Shown here: positions 33,031 through 42,578 of the stretch, one piece after another
Layout: each line of letters starts with the position of its first letter
How positions within the stretch are numbered: the stretch's first letter is position 1
NCBI RefSeq assembly: GCF_018614195.1
Contig: NZ_JAGGOT010000023.1
Coordinates: 1 to 64,000, forward strand
Direction: 5' to 3'
DNA length: 64,000 nucleotides
Origin: Streptomyces sp. ISL-43
GTDB taxonomy: Bacteria; Actinomycetota; Actinomycetes; Streptomycetales; Streptomycetaceae
The notes under the pieces: model-generated
Databases searched by the model: none
The model's input: only the letters and a program-made list of their open reading frames with translations
What the model was told of the DNA's origin: nothing
Made by a program: the position numbers and the translations under genes

Positions 33031-35673
33031 GTGAGCGAGATACCTGTACAGGCACATCAGGCGCGTGAGGCCCGTGTGCCCGGTGAGGCTGTGCCCGGGG
33101 AGACCTGGCACGACTCCCTGTGGCACAGCAGCCCGCCTGGCTCGATATACGACTACATAAAGGTCGCTTCCTTCTCGATCGGACCCGACGGGCTGATCGA
33201 CCAGTGGAGTCTGCGCGCGGAGGAGCTCTTCGGGCTGACCCCGGCGCAGGCCGTCGGCCGCGACCCGGTCGACGCCTTCATGCCGCCCGAGCTCCGCGCC
33301 GACGGCCACCGCAGGGTCGCCGGAATTCTCGATGGCAAGGAATGGACGGGCCTGATCCCCTTCCGTATCCCCGGCGGCGACGGCAAGCACGGCGTGGCCG
33401 AGATCTATGTAATGCCCACCCGTACCGAATCCTCCGAGCGGGCAGCGCTCTGCGTCGTGGTCGACGTACGGGCGCTGCGCCGGATCGAATCCGATCTGGC
33501 CGCCTCGCAGGCGATATTCGGCCAATCTCCCTTCGGTTTCCTGCTCTTCGGTACGGACCTCACCGTGCAGCGCGCCAACCGCCGCTTCGCGACCGTCTTC
33601 GGCGGCGACGCCGAGGAACACCGCGGCCGCACCGTCCACGACTACCTGCCCCCGCACGAGGCCGACCGGATGGCCGAGGCCCTGCGCAGGGTCCTGGAGA
33701 CCGGCGAATCCGTCACCGACCTCCAGATCACCGGCGCGGCCCCCGGCAGCCGGGAGCACCGCCACTGGTCCATCAACCTCTACCGCGTCCACGGCGGCAC
33801 CGGCCGTCCCGTCGGTGTCGCCGGCCTCGGCACCGACGTCACCCGCCGCCACCTCGCCGCCCGCGAGGCCGCCGGGGTCCGGCGCAACCTGGCCCTCCTG
33901 AACGAGGCCGGACACCGCATCGGCAACTCGCTCGATCTGGAGACGACCGCCCGCGAACTCCTCGACGTCACCGTCCCGGGCTTCTGCGACCTGGCCGCCG
34001 TCGACCTCTACCAGGGGCTGCTGCTCGGCGACGACGACCGCCCCGCCCGCCCGCAGGGCCCGGGCGTACCCAGCCTGCCCGGCCCCGGCCGGGCGCCCTC
34101 GGCGCCGCTGCGGCGGGTCGCCTTCGCCTCGGCGGTCTCGGACGCGCCGCTGTCGGGTCCGGGGGCGCTGGTCTCCGTAGGGGAGACCCACCGCTACCCG
34201 GCAGGATCGCCAGGCGCGCTCGCGCTGCGGACGGCGCGGCCGCGGCTGGTGGAGGGCGGCGGACCGGAGTCCGGGGACCTCGTGCAGTCCACGCTCGTCG
34301 TGCCGCTGGTCGCGCACGACACGGTGGTCGGCCTCGCCCAGTTCTCCCGTACGAAGGGCAGCGAGCCCTTCGGCGAACGCGACCGGGCGGTCGCCGTCGA
34401 GCTCGCCGCGCGGGCCGCCGTCTGCATCGACAACGCGCGGCTCTACCGGCGCGAGCACGAGCGCGCGCTGATGCTGCAGCGCAGCCTGCTGCCCCCCGGG
34501 GACCCGGAGGCGGCCGGGCTCGACATCGCGTGCCGGTACCTGCCGGGCAACGCGGCCACCGAGGTCGGCGGCGACTGGTTCGACGTCATCGAGCTGCCCG
34601 GCCACCGCACGGCGCTGGTCGTCGGCGACGTCATGGGCCGGGGGCTGCGCGCGGCCGTGGCGATGGGTGAACTGCGCACCGCGGTGCGCACGCTCGCGCT
34701 GCTCGACCTGGAACCGGCCGAGGTGCTCACCGCGCTCGACGAGGTCGCGCGCGGACTCGGCGCGCCCGGCGGCTCCCAGCAGGCGTCACGGGCCGCACTG
34801 CACTCGCGGGACGCCGACCGCTCGGAGGTCTACCTCGCGACGTGCGTCTACGCCGTCTACGACCCGGTGACGCGGCGCTGCACGATCGCCAACGCGGGCC
34901 ACATGCCGCCGGTGCTGGTGGAACCGGTGGAGGAGGGCGGCGAGCCGCGGCCCGGACTGCTGCTGGAGATCCCGCCGGGGATGCCGCTGGGAGTGGGCGG
35001 GGAGCCGTTCGAGGAGGTCGAGGTCGAACTCCCGGAGGGCGCGCTGCTCGCCCTGTACACGGACGGCCTGGTCGAATCGCGCGACCACCCGCTGGAGGAG
35101 GGCCTGCGGGGCCTGCGGGACGCGCTGGCCGACCCCGCGCGACCGCTGGAAGAGGTCTGCGACCACGTCCTGAACACGCTGGACACCCGGCACGGGGAGG
35201 ACGACATCGCCCTGCTGATGGCCCGCGTCCAGGGCCTGCCCGTGGACGCGGTCGGCGACTGGCAGCTGCCGCGCGAGGCGCGGTCGGTGGGCCGGGCGCG
35301 GGAGCTGGCGCGGGCGAAGCTGCCGGCGTGGGGCCTGGAGGGGCTGCTCGACACCACGGAACTCCTCGTGAGCGAGCTCGTCACGAACGCCCTGCGGTAC
35401 GGCGAGGGCGAGATCCGCCTGCGCCTCCTGCTGGACCGCACGCTGGTCTGCGAGGTCTGGGACGCGAACCTGGTCCAGCCGAGACGGCGCCGCGCACGCG
35501 ACACGGACGAGGGCGGCCGCGGCCTCCAGCTGGTCGGCCTGCTCTCGGCGGGCTGGGGCACCCGCCGCACCCACCGGGGCAAGACGGTCTGGTTCGAGCT
35601 CCCCCTCCCGGGCGCGGTGGCGGAGTCGGTGACGGAACTGTCGGCGGAACAACTGCTGAGCATGTACGGATGA
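33031..35673 (+). CDS. PAS-PAS-GAF-SpoIIE phosphatase with C-terminal HATPase
   Basis: This 880-residue multidomain regulator has two PAS domains (about 45-150: SIGPDGLIDQWSLRAEELFG; about 160-280: TDLTVQRANRRFATVFGG), a GAF domain (about 285-480), and a PP2C-type SpoIIE phosphatase (about 490-715) with GGDWFDVIEL, VVGDVMGRGLRAA, TIANAGHMPPVL, LYTDGLVESRD and GEDDIALLM. The HATPase at 745-865 (LLVSELVTNALRYGEGEI, DEGGRGLQLVGLLSAGWGT) resembles the preceding gene product. Phosphatase and kinase activities in one chain suggest a switch acting on an anti-anti-sigma factor. GTG start. Confidence 0.93.
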   Translation: MSEIPVQAHQAREARVPGEAVPGETWHDSLWHSSPPGSIYDYIKVASFSIGPDGLIDQWSLRAEELFGLTPAQAVGRDPVDAFMPPELRADGHRRVAGILDGKEWTGLIPFRIPGGDGKHGVAEIYVMPTRTESSERAALCVVVDVRALRRIESDLAASQAIFGQSPFGFLLFGTDLTVQRANRRFATVFGGDAEEHRGRTVHDYLPPHEADRMAEALRRVLETGESVTDLQITGAAPGSREHRHWSINLYRVHGGTGRPVGVAGLGTDVTRRHLAAREAAGVRRNLALLNEAGHRIGNSLDLETTARELLDVTVPGFCDLAAVDLYQGLLLGDDDRPARPQGPGVPSLPGPGRAPSAPLRRVAFASAVSDAPLSGPGALVSVGETHRYPAGSPGALALRTARPRLVEGGGPESGDLVQSTLVVPLVAHDTVVGLAQFSRTKGSEPFGERDRAVAVELAARAAVCIDNARLYRREHERALMLQRSLLPPGDPEAAGLDIACRYLPGNAATEVGGDWFDVIELPGHRTALVVGDVMGRGLRAAVAMGELRTAVRTLALLDLEPAEVLTALDEVARGLGAPGGSQQASRAALHSRDADRSEVYLATCVYAVYDPVTRRCTIANAGHMPPVLVEPVEEGGEPRPGLLLEIPPGMPLGVGGEPFEEVEVELPEGALLALYTDGLVESRDHPLEEGLRGLRDALADPARPLEEVCDHVLNTLDTRHGEDDIALLMARVQGLPVDAVGDWQLPREARSVGRARELARAKLPAWGLEGLLDTTELLVSELVTNALRYGEGEIRLRLLLDRTLVCEVWDANLVQPRRRRARDTDEGGRGLQLVGLLSAGWGTRRTHRGKTVWFELPLPGAVAESVTELSAEQLLSMYG

Positions 35674-35709
35674 GCGCCGCCGGATGAGCGCCGCCGGATG
35701 AGCGCGGCC
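35668..35709. repeat. Three tandem 14-bp repeats at the end of the SpoIIE gene
   Basis: GGATGAGCGCCGCC is present twice exactly and a third time with one change. The first copy contains the stop codon of the phosphatase gene. Confidence 0.7.
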
Positions 35710-35774
35710 GGGCAGCGCGCCCCGGGCCGGCCGCTGCCGGACCGGGGAGGGGAGCGCGGGGGCGAGGGGCGGGC

Positions 35775-36530
35775 TCAGGCGGCCTTGCCGGACTTCAGGG
35801 CGGCCAGGCGGGCTTCGATCTCCGAGGTCTTGCCCAGGTCGTCCAGGGACTCGAACTGGGCGTCCAGCGAGGAGGCGGCCAGCTCCTGCTTGCCCAGTGC
35901 CATGGCCTCCTCGCGCCGGACCTTCTCCTCGAAGCGGTTGAGGTCGCTCGTCGGGTCCATCACGTCGATGTTCTTGACCGCGTCCATCATCGTGTTCTGC
36001 GCCTGGGCCGTCTTGGCGCGGGCCACCAGTTCGTCGCGCTTCGACGTCAGTTCGGTCAGCTTGTTCTTCATCGAGTCCAGGCCCGATTTCAGCTTGTCGA
36101 CGACCTCGGTCTGGGCGGCGATCGTCGGCTCGGCCGTCTTCGCCTCCTTCTCCGACTGCATCTGGCGGCCGAGGGCGACCTTCGCGAGGTTGTCGAACTT
36201 GTCCGCGTTTTCGGCGGCCCCAGCGGCTCCAGCGGCTCCGGCGGCTCCAGCGGCCCCCGAAGCCCGCAGCTCATCGGCCTTCTTGCTCGCCGCCAGGGCC
36301 TTGCCGCCCCACTCCGCGGCCGCCTCCACGTCCTCCTTGTGGTCCGCCTCCAGCATCCGCAGATTGCCGATCGTGGTGGCGACGGCCTGCTCCGCCTCCG
36401 CGATGTTGTTCGTGTAGTCGCGGATCAGCTGGTCCAGCATCTTCTGCGGGTCCTCGGCCTGGTCCAGCAGGGAGTTGATGTTGGCCTTGGCGAGCTGGGT
36501 GACGCGGCCGAGGATGGTCTGCTTGCTCAT
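35775..36530 (-). CDS. PspA/IM30-family protein
   Basis: This 251-residue coiled-coil protein belongs to the PspA/Vipp1 (ESCRT-III-like) family, which binds and protects the inner face of the membrane. It starts ILGRVTQLAKANINSLLDQA and EDPQKMLDQLIRDYTNNI, the family N terminus, followed by long heptads and a C-terminal FESLDDLGKTSEIEARLAALK. A low-complexity run of repeated G-A-A (around residue 93-105), encoded by near-perfect 9-nt GCGGCTCCA units on the plus strand, is inserted in the central coil. It lies 47 nt upstream-facing from the TPM-domain gene, with which it probably forms an operon. Confidence 0.92.
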   Translation of the reverse strand: MSKQTILGRVTQLAKANINSLLDQAEDPQKMLDQLIRDYTNNIAEAEQAVATTIGNLRMLEADHKEDVEAAAEWGGKALAASKKADELRASGAAGAAGAAGAAGAAENADKFDNLAKVALGRQMQSEKEAKTAEPTIAAQTEVVDKLKSGLDSMKNKLTELTSKRDELVARAKTAQAQNTMMDAVKNIDVMDPTSDLNRFEEKVRREEAMALGKQELAASSLDAQFESLDDLGKTSEIEARLAALKSGKAA

Positions 36531-36577
36531 GTTCGCTGTCTCCTTGGGGGAACGAGGGGAAGGGGGAGTGGGGTCCG

Positions 36578-38698
36578 TCAGAAGCGGCCGCCGCCGCCCA
36601 TGCGGCCGCGGGTCCCGCCGCCGCCGAAGGAGCCGGGGCCGCGGCCGCCGCCCCCGCCGAAACCGCCGCCGCCCCCGCCCCCGAAGCCGCCGCCCCCGCG
36701 GCCGCCGCCCAGGATTTCGCCGAGGATGATCCCGCCGAGCACCGCGCCGCCCATGCCGCCGCCCTGCCGCCGGCCGCCGCCGTACGGGTTCTGGTACCCC
36801 CGTACGTCCTGCTCGGCCAGCTGCTGCGCCTGCCGCGCGAGCGAGTCCGCCTGCTGGGCTTCGGCCAGGGCGCCCGCCGGGTCCGAGCCCGCCAGGGACG
36901 TGGACCGCTCCAGGTGGCGCTGCGCCTCCGCCAGCCGGGTGCGGGCCTGGCTGGCGACCGCGCCCCGGCTGGTGGTGATGTAGTCCGTCGCCGCGCCGAT
37001 CGCGCTGCGGGCCGTGAGCAGGGCCTGGTCGAGCAGGGCCGCCGCCCGCTGGCGCCCCGACTCGCGCTCGCGCGCCCCGGCCAGCGCCTCGTCGAGGGCC
37101 GCGTCGGCCTCCTCGACGCGGCGCAGGGCGTCCATCGGGTCGTACCGGCCCGCGCCCTGCTCCTGGCGTACGTCGGCCAGTACGGCTTCCGCCCGGCTGA
37201 TCCGGCCGCGCAGATCGGCGGTGGAGGTGCCCTCGGTGGTACCGGTCAGCAGGCCGCGCGCGTCGGCGAGGTCGGTTTCCGTCTCGTTGAGCGCGCCCGG
37301 CAATTTCCCCGCGGCTTCGGCCAGTTCCTGCGCGCGCCGCTCCACGGCGTCGACGAGGGTCGCGGCCTGGTCGACGGCGCCCTCGGCGGCCCGCACGTGT
37401 ACGGCGGCCTTGCCGTTGTCGCCCGCGCCGATCGCGGCGCGCGCCTCGCCCAGGCTGGTCGTCGCGAACAGCAGCCGGTCCTTGGCCTGTTCGGGGTTGG
37501 ACGCCACGGGGCCGGCCGCCGAGTCCGCGTACTGCCGGCCGAGCGCGGTGAGGGTGGCCTCCGCCGTCGTCGTACGGCCCGTCAGGGCGCGGAAGTGGCT
37601 CTCCACGGTGGCGAGGGCCTCCGGGGCGTTCTTCTCCAGGTCCCGCAGCCGGTCGAAGTCCTCGGACTCGGCGTCGAGCCGCCGGCTCGCCTCCATGCAG
37701 CGGGCCACGATCTCGTCGAGCATCCGGCGCCGGGTGGCGTCGTCCTCCGGGTAGGCGTCGTCGAGCTGCTGGCGCAGCCGGAACGCGGCGGTCAGCTCGC
37801 CCTTCCCGTACTCCACGGCCTCGGTGAAGGCCGACACGGCCCCCTCGCCGAACTGGGCGGTCGCGAAGCCGAGTTCCTCGGTGCTGGTGCGGATGGCGTC
37901 GTCGGTCTCCACCAGCAGGGCCTTGGCCCTGGCGTCCAGTTCGGGGAGGGGCAGCTGCGCCGGCGTCGCGCCCTGGCCGCCCCAGCCGGCGCCGGTCCGC
38001 GTACCGGCGCCGCCCGGACGCCGCTTGCGGCGGGAGTACGCGTACGCCCCGAGGGCGCCGGCCGCGCCGACGGCGACCACCGGGAGGACGAAGTCCCCGG
38101 CGCCGCTCTCGCCGCTCTCGCCGCTCTCGCCGCCGCCCGGGTCGGCCGCGCCGGGGGTGATCGCGGGCACGGGCACGGGCAGCCCGCCGAGGACCGCGTC
38201 GTAGCCGTTCGCGGCGCCGATCGCGGCGCCCGCCCAGTCGTTCTGCCGGAGCGCCGGCTCGATCGCGGTCTGCGCGACCGCCGCGAGCTGCTCCTTGGTG
38301 AAACCGGATTCGACATCGGCCGAATAGGCGTACTGCCGGGACCCGGTGCCGATGGCGAGCAGGACGTCGTTCTGGCCGAGGCCGTTCTTCTCGGCCGTGG
38401 CGTCGGCCCAGCTCTGCGCGGAGCGGTCGGAGAAGTCGTGCACGTACGTGACGAACAGCTGGATCTTCCGGTCGGCGTACAGCTTGTCCAGCGCGGCCGT
38501 GACGGCGGCCTTGCGGTCGCCCAGGGCGCCCACGCGGTCGGTGATCTGGCCCTGCGCGGACAGGGTGACGGGGTCGTCCGCCCGGGCGGACGGCGCCGCA
38601 GCCGTGGCCCAGCCGCCCAGCACCAGGACGGCGGCGGCCAGGATGAGGGTGGCCCGGAGGGATATGGCGGCGGTGGTGCGTCTATTCGGCGGCGTCAC
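36578..38698 (-). CDS. TPM-domain membrane protein with Gly-rich tail
   Basis: This protein of about 706 residues has a signal peptide (AISLRATLILAAAVLVLGGWA), an extracytoplasmic TPM domain (about 45-170: KLYADRKIQLFVTYVHDFSD, ATAEKNGLGQNDVLLAIGTG), a membrane segment (VLPVVAVGAAGALGAYAYS), a long helical cytoplasmic region and a Gly-rich C terminus (repeated GGGGG/GFGG). TPM proteins bind metals or help membrane quality control. GTG 38698 is chosen over one 36 nt upstream because it places the signal peptide properly. The downstream neighbour is pspA, consistent with an envelope-stress pair. Confidence 0.88.
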   Translation of the reverse strand: MTPPNRRTTAAISLRATLILAAAVLVLGGWATAAAPSARADDPVTLSAQGQITDRVGALGDRKAAVTAALDKLYADRKIQLFVTYVHDFSDRSAQSWADATAEKNGLGQNDVLLAIGTGSRQYAYSADVESGFTKEQLAAVAQTAIEPALRQNDWAGAAIGAANGYDAVLGGLPVPVPAITPGAADPGGGESGESGESGAGDFVLPVVAVGAAGALGAYAYSRRKRRPGGAGTRTGAGWGGQGATPAQLPLPELDARAKALLVETDDAIRTSTEELGFATAQFGEGAVSAFTEAVEYGKGELTAAFRLRQQLDDAYPEDDATRRRMLDEIVARCMEASRRLDAESEDFDRLRDLEKNAPEALATVESHFRALTGRTTTAEATLTALGRQYADSAAGPVASNPEQAKDRLLFATTSLGEARAAIGAGDNGKAAVHVRAAEGAVDQAATLVDAVERRAQELAEAAGKLPGALNETETDLADARGLLTGTTEGTSTADLRGRISRAEAVLADVRQEQGAGRYDPMDALRRVEEADAALDEALAGARERESGRQRAAALLDQALLTARSAIGAATDYITTSRGAVASQARTRLAEAQRHLERSTSLAGSDPAGALAEAQQADSLARQAQQLAEQDVRGYQNPYGGGRRQGGGMGGAVLGGIILGEILGGGRGGGGFGGGGGGGFGGGGGRGPGSFGGGGTRGRMGGGGRF

Positions 38699-38779
38699 AT
38701 TTGGGAGAGTATGGGCCGTTCCGCGCCCCCGCACCCGGAGATCGCCGCGCCCCGGGACCCGGGCTCGGCCCCCGCGCGG

Positions 38780-38996
38780 TCACGGCAGGGCGTACGCCGT
38801 GAGGTCGGGGCGGAAGAGGATGAGGCGGGCGCCGACCAGGACGGTGTCGCCGGGTGCGGCGAACGCTGCCGCAGGATCTCGCCCGTGGCCGCCCGCGGCG
38901 CGGTCGCATCCCCCGGCGCCCCGGCCGGCCCATGCCGCCCTGGCCGAGCCGCCGGTCGAGGCGGTACCGGTTCGCCGGCTGATCCCCCACCCGCAC
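38780..38996 (-). pseudogene. Relic of an AfsK-like Ser/Thr kinase
   Basis: Fragments in three frames read like a decayed Hanks-type kinase: DQPANRYRLDRRLGQGGMG (P-loop start), then AATGEILRQR (PQQ-repeat-like), then GDTVLVGARLILF and LTAYALP-stop at 38780. The kinase catalytic core is missing. N-terminal kinase with C-terminal PQQ propeller is the layout of AfsK. The assignment rests on short motifs only. Confidence 0.4.
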
Positions 38997-39000
38997 CGCG

Positions 39001-39045
39001 AAAGCCCCCTGACATCACGTCGACGACGTGGTTCAGGGGGCCTTC
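39001..39045 (-). terminator. Terminator of the sdh operon
   Basis: On the minus strand GGCCCCCTGA pairs with TCAGGGGGCTTTC, with inner complementary ACGTCG sequences extending the hairpin, 30 nt after the sdhB stop. Confidence 0.75.
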
Positions 39046-39074
39046 TGTCGTGCCAAGTGAACAGCTGGGGGCGG

Positions 39075-39848
39075 CTATTGGCCGGAACGCCTCCGGATCT
39101 TGCTTCCCAGCCACACCAGCGGGTCGTACTTGCGGTCCACGGCCCGCTCCTTCAGCGGGATCAGGGCGTTGTCGGTGATCTTGATTCCCTCGGGGCAGAC
39201 CTCCGAGCAGCACTTGGTGATGTTGCAGTAGCCGAGCCCGTGCTCCTCCTGGGCCGTGCGCTTGCGGTCCAGGCCCGCCTCGGCCGCCGCGTCCAGGGGG
39301 TGCATGTCGAGCTCCGCCACCCGCATCAGGAAACGGGGTCCGGCGAAGGAGGTCTTGTTCTCCTCGTGGTCACGCACCACATGACAGGTGTCCTGGCACA
39401 GGAAGCACTCGATGCACTTCCTGAACTCCTGCGAGCGCTCCACGTCCATCTGCTGCATCCGGTACTCGCCCGGCGCCACCCCGGCCGGCGGGACGAAGGA
39501 TGGGACCTCGCGCGCCTTCTGGTAGTTGAAGGACACGTCCGTCACCAGGTCGCGCACGATCGGGAAGGCCCGCAGCGGGGTCACCGTGATCGTCTCCTCG
39601 CGGGAGAAGGTCGACATGCGCGTCATGCACAGCAGCCGCGGCCGCCCGTTGATCTCCGCGCTGCACGAACCGCACTTGCCCGCCTTGCAGTTCCAGCGCA
39701 CCGCGAGGTCGGAGGCCTGGGTGGCCTGGAGGCGGTGGACGATGTCCAGGACCACCTCCCCGTCGTGCACCTCGACGGTGAAGTCGCGCAGCTCGCCGCC
39801 CTCCGTGTCGCCCCGCCAGATCCGGAACGCGGCATCGTAGGTAGTCAC
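39075..39848 (-). CDS. sdhB: Succinate dehydrogenase/fumarate reductase iron-sulfur subunit
   Basis: This 257-residue subunit carries electrons from the flavoprotein to quinone through three iron-sulfur clusters. The 2Fe-2S ligands are in NCKAGKCGSCSAEINGRPRL followed by LC; the other clusters use KCIECFLCQDTC and the C-terminal TKCCSEVCPEGI. The start is GTG 39848, overlapping the sdhA stop (GTGA). This subunit type with the single long membrane protein upstream corresponds to the mycobacterial Sdh1 complex rather than the classical sdhCDAB set. The operon ends after this gene at a strong hairpin. Confidence 0.95.
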   Translation of the reverse strand: MTTYDAAFRIWRGDTEGGELRDFTVEVHDGEVVLDIVHRLQATQASDLAVRWNCKAGKCGSCSAEINGRPRLLCMTRMSTFSREETITVTPLRAFPIVRDLVTDVSFNYQKAREVPSFVPPAGVAPGEYRMQQMDVERSQEFRKCIECFLCQDTCHVVRDHEENKTSFAGPRFLMRVAELDMHPLDAAAEAGLDRKRTAQEEHGLGYCNITKCCSEVCPEGIKITDNALIPLKERAVDRKYDPLVWLGSKIRRRSGQ

Positions 39849-41752
39849 CCGTAGAGCTCCTCTTCGGCGAGGTACTTGACCAGCTCTTCCTTCTCGAAGA
39901 GCGCGAGCAGGTCGGATCGGATGGGGTCGGTGCGCACCCGGGTCAGCGCGATCCGGGCTCCGTCGCCCCTGTCCCCGGGAGCCGGGTCGACCGGCCGGCA
40001 CAGCAGGTTCACCGGCCGCCAGGACCGCTCCATCGCCGGACAGTCCTCGCGGGTGTGCCCGCCCCGGCTCTCGGTGCGCTCCAGGGCCGCGCGGGCCACG
40101 CATTCGCTGACCAGCAGCATGTTCCGCAGGTCGAGCGCCAGGTGCCAGCCCGGATTGAACTGCCGGTGTCCCTCGACCCCGGCCCGCGAGGCCCGCAGCC
40201 GCAGGGTCTTGAGCCTGTCGAGCGCCTCGGCCATCTCGCCCTCGCGGCGGATGATGCCGACGAGGTCGTTCATGGTCGTCTGGAGTTCCTGGTGCAGGGT
40301 GTACGGGTTCTCCGCGCCCTCGTCGGCATGGAACGGAGCCAGCGCCTCCGCGGCCGCCGCGTCCACCCGGGCCTGGTCCACGACCGGCAGCCGGCCCGCC
40401 TCAGCGGCGGCGTACTCGGCCGCGTGCAGCCCGGCCCGGCGGCCGAAGACCAGCAGGTCGGAGAGGGAGTTCCCGCCGAGCCGGTTCGAGCCGTGCATGC
40501 CGCCCGCCACCTCGCCCGCGGCGAAGAGCCCGGGCACCCCGACGGTGGCGGCGGTGTCCGAGTCGACCGCGATACCGCCCATCACGTAGTGGCAGGTCGG
40601 GCCGACCTCCATCGGCTCGGCGGTGATGTCCACGTCCGCCAGCTCCTTGAACTGGTGGTACATCGACGGGAGCCGCCGCTTGATCTTCTCGGCCGGCATC
40701 CGGGTGGACACGTCCAGGAAGACCCCGCCGTGCGGGGACCCGCGTCCCGCCTTGACCTCGGAGTTGATGGCGCGGGCCACCTCGTCGCGGGGGAGCAGCT
40801 CGGGCGGGCGCCGGTTGTGGTCCGGGTCCTCGTACCAGCGGTCGCCCTCCTCCTCGGACTCCGCGTACTTCTCCTTGAAGACGTCCGGGACGTAGTCGAA
40901 CATGAACCGCTTGCCCTCGCTGTTGCGCAGCACCCCGCCGTCGCCGCGCACCGACTCGGTGACGAGGATGCCCTTCACGGAAGGCGGCCAGACCATGCCG
41001 GTCGGGTGGAACTGCACGAACTCCATGTTCAGCAGGGGCGCCCCGGCGAGCAGGGCCAGCGCGTGGCCGTCGCCCGTGTACTCCCAGGAGTTCGAGGTGG
41101 TCTTGAAGGACTTGCCGATGCCGCCCGTCGCCAGCACGACCGCCGGGGCCTCCAGGACGAAGAAGCGGCCGGTCTCGCGCTCGTAGCAGAAGGTGCCCGA
41201 GACCCTCTCCCCGTCCTTGAGGACCCTGGTGACCGTGCACTCCTGGAAGACCTTGAGCCGGGCCTCGTAGTCCCCGTACTCCTTGAAGTCCTCCTGCTGC
41301 AGCTGGACGATCTTCTGCTGGAGGGTGCGGATCAGTTCCAGGCCGGTCCGGTCGCCGACGTGCGCCAGGCGCGGGTACTCGTGCCCGCCGAAGTTGCGCT
41401 GCGAGATCTTCCCGTCGGGCGTGCGGTCGAAGAGCGCGCCCCAGGTCTCCAGCTCCCAGACCCGGTCCGGGGCCTCCTTGGCGTGCAGCTCCGCCATCCG
41501 CCACTGGTTGAGGAACTTGCCGCCGCGCATGGTGTCGCGGAAGTGGACCTGCCAGTTGTCTCCCTCGTTGACGTTGCCCATGGAGGCGGCGATGCCGCCC
41601 TCCGCCATCACGGTGTGGGCCTTGCCGAAGAGGGACTTGCAGATCACGGCCGTACGGGCACCGCGCTCCCGGGCCTCGATCGCGGCCCGCAGTCCGGCGC
41701 CGCCCGCGCCGACCACGACCACGTCCCACTGCTGCCGTTCCACTTGAGCCAT
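39845..41752 (-). CDS. sdhA: Succinate dehydrogenase/fumarate reductase flavoprotein subunit
   Basis: This 635-residue catalytic subunit oxidises succinate to fumarate. The FAD-binding Rossmann motif is VVVVGAGGAGLRAAIEA; the FAD-linked histidine is His46 in KAHTVMAEGGIAAS. Substrate-site motifs include FVQFHPTGMVW, RGDGGVLRNSEGKRF and HGSNRLGGNSLSDLLVFGRR; the C-terminal domain shows ESRGGHTREDCP. The ATG lies one base from the stop of the membrane-subunit gene, and the stop overlaps the sdhB start. All catalytic motifs look intact. Confidence 0.96.
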   Translation of the reverse strand: MAQVERQQWDVVVVGAGGAGLRAAIEARERGARTAVICKSLFGKAHTVMAEGGIAASMGNVNEGDNWQVHFRDTMRGGKFLNQWRMAELHAKEAPDRVWELETWGALFDRTPDGKISQRNFGGHEYPRLAHVGDRTGLELIRTLQQKIVQLQQEDFKEYGDYEARLKVFQECTVTRVLKDGERVSGTFCYERETGRFFVLEAPAVVLATGGIGKSFKTTSNSWEYTGDGHALALLAGAPLLNMEFVQFHPTGMVWPPSVKGILVTESVRGDGGVLRNSEGKRFMFDYVPDVFKEKYAESEEEGDRWYEDPDHNRRPPELLPRDEVARAINSEVKAGRGSPHGGVFLDVSTRMPAEKIKRRLPSMYHQFKELADVDITAEPMEVGPTCHYVMGGIAVDSDTAATVGVPGLFAAGEVAGGMHGSNRLGGNSLSDLLVFGRRAGLHAAEYAAAEAGRLPVVDQARVDAAAAEALAPFHADEGAENPYTLHQELQTTMNDLVGIIRREGEMAEALDRLKTLRLRASRAGVEGHRQFNPGWHLALDLRNMLLVSECVARAALERTESRGGHTREDCPAMERSWRPVNLLCRPVDPAPGDRGDGARIALTRVRTDPIRSDLLALFEKEELVKYLAEEELYG

Positions 41753-41753
41753 C

Positions 41754-42578
41754 TCAGAAGATCCTCGGGTCGGTGAAGGCGCCGCTGGCCACCAGGTACA
41801 CGTAGAAGTCGCAGGCGGCGACGCTGATCAGCGAGGCCCACGCGAGTTGCATGTGACGGGAGTTGAGGCGGCTGATCCAGCCCCACAGGCGGTAGCGCAC
41901 CGGGTGCTTGGAGAAGTGCTTGAGGCGACCGCCCATGATGTGCCGACAGGAGTGGCAGGACACCGTGTAGGCCCAGATCAGCGCGATGTTGACGACGAAC
42001 AGCAGCGTCCCGAGGCCCATGTGGCCCCACTCGTATTGCTCGTCGCGGAAGGTCAGCACCGTGTCGTAGGTCAGGATGCCCGCGACCGGAACCGCCGCGT
42101 AGAAGAAGTAGCGGTGCATGTTCTGGAAGACCAGCGGGAAGCGGGTCTCACCGCTGTACGAGGCGTGCGGCTCGGCGACGGCGCAGGCGGGCGGCGAGGC
42201 CCAGAAGCCCCGGTAGTAGGCCTTGCGGTAGTAGTAGCAGGTCAGCCGGAAGCCCAGCGGGAAGATCAGGATCAGCAGGGCGGGGGACAGGCCCCACCAG
42301 CTGCCGAAGAGGTCGAGGTTGGGGCCTCCGCGCATCTCCTGGCAGTTCTCCGCGAGACACGGGGAGTAGAAGGGGGAGACGTACGGGGCCGCGTAGTAGT
42401 CGGCGTTGGCGAAGGCCCGCCAGGTCGAGTAGACGATGAAGGCGAGCAGCCCGGCCGCGGTGCCGGCGGGCGAGAGCCACCACCGGTCGGTCCGCAGGTG
42501 CCGGGCTGCGATCGCGGCCCGCGAGGCGTCGTGGACGCCGCCGGGCCGCTGGGATGGTGGTTGGGTGCCTGTGGCCAA
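41754..42578 (-). CDS. Succinate dehydrogenase membrane anchor (Sdh1/Rv0249c-like)
   Basis: This 274-residue integral membrane subunit has five predicted helices: LSPAGTAAGLLAFIVYSTW, GLSPALLILIFPLGFRLTCY, YFFYAAVPVAGILTYDTVL, GLGTLLFVVNIALIWAYTV and LAWASLISVAACDFYVYLV. Conserved His residues (VFQNMHRYFF and SCHSCRHIMGG) are candidate haem or quinone-site ligands. Length and order (anchor, flavoprotein, iron-sulfur) match the Mycobacterium tuberculosis Rv0249c-Rv0247c Sdh1 operon as I recall it. It begins with TTG at 42578, preceded by GGAG. It anchors the complex for quinone reduction. Confidence 0.88.
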   Translation of the reverse strand: MATGTQPPSQRPGGVHDASRAAIAARHLRTDRWWLSPAGTAAGLLAFIVYSTWRAFANADYYAAPYVSPFYSPCLAENCQEMRGGPNLDLFGSWWGLSPALLILIFPLGFRLTCYYYRKAYYRGFWASPPACAVAEPHASYSGETRFPLVFQNMHRYFFYAAVPVAGILTYDTVLTFRDEQYEWGHMGLGTLLFVVNIALIWAYTVSCHSCRHIMGGRLKHFSKHPVRYRLWGWISRLNSRHMQLAWASLISVAACDFYVYLVASGAFTDPRIF

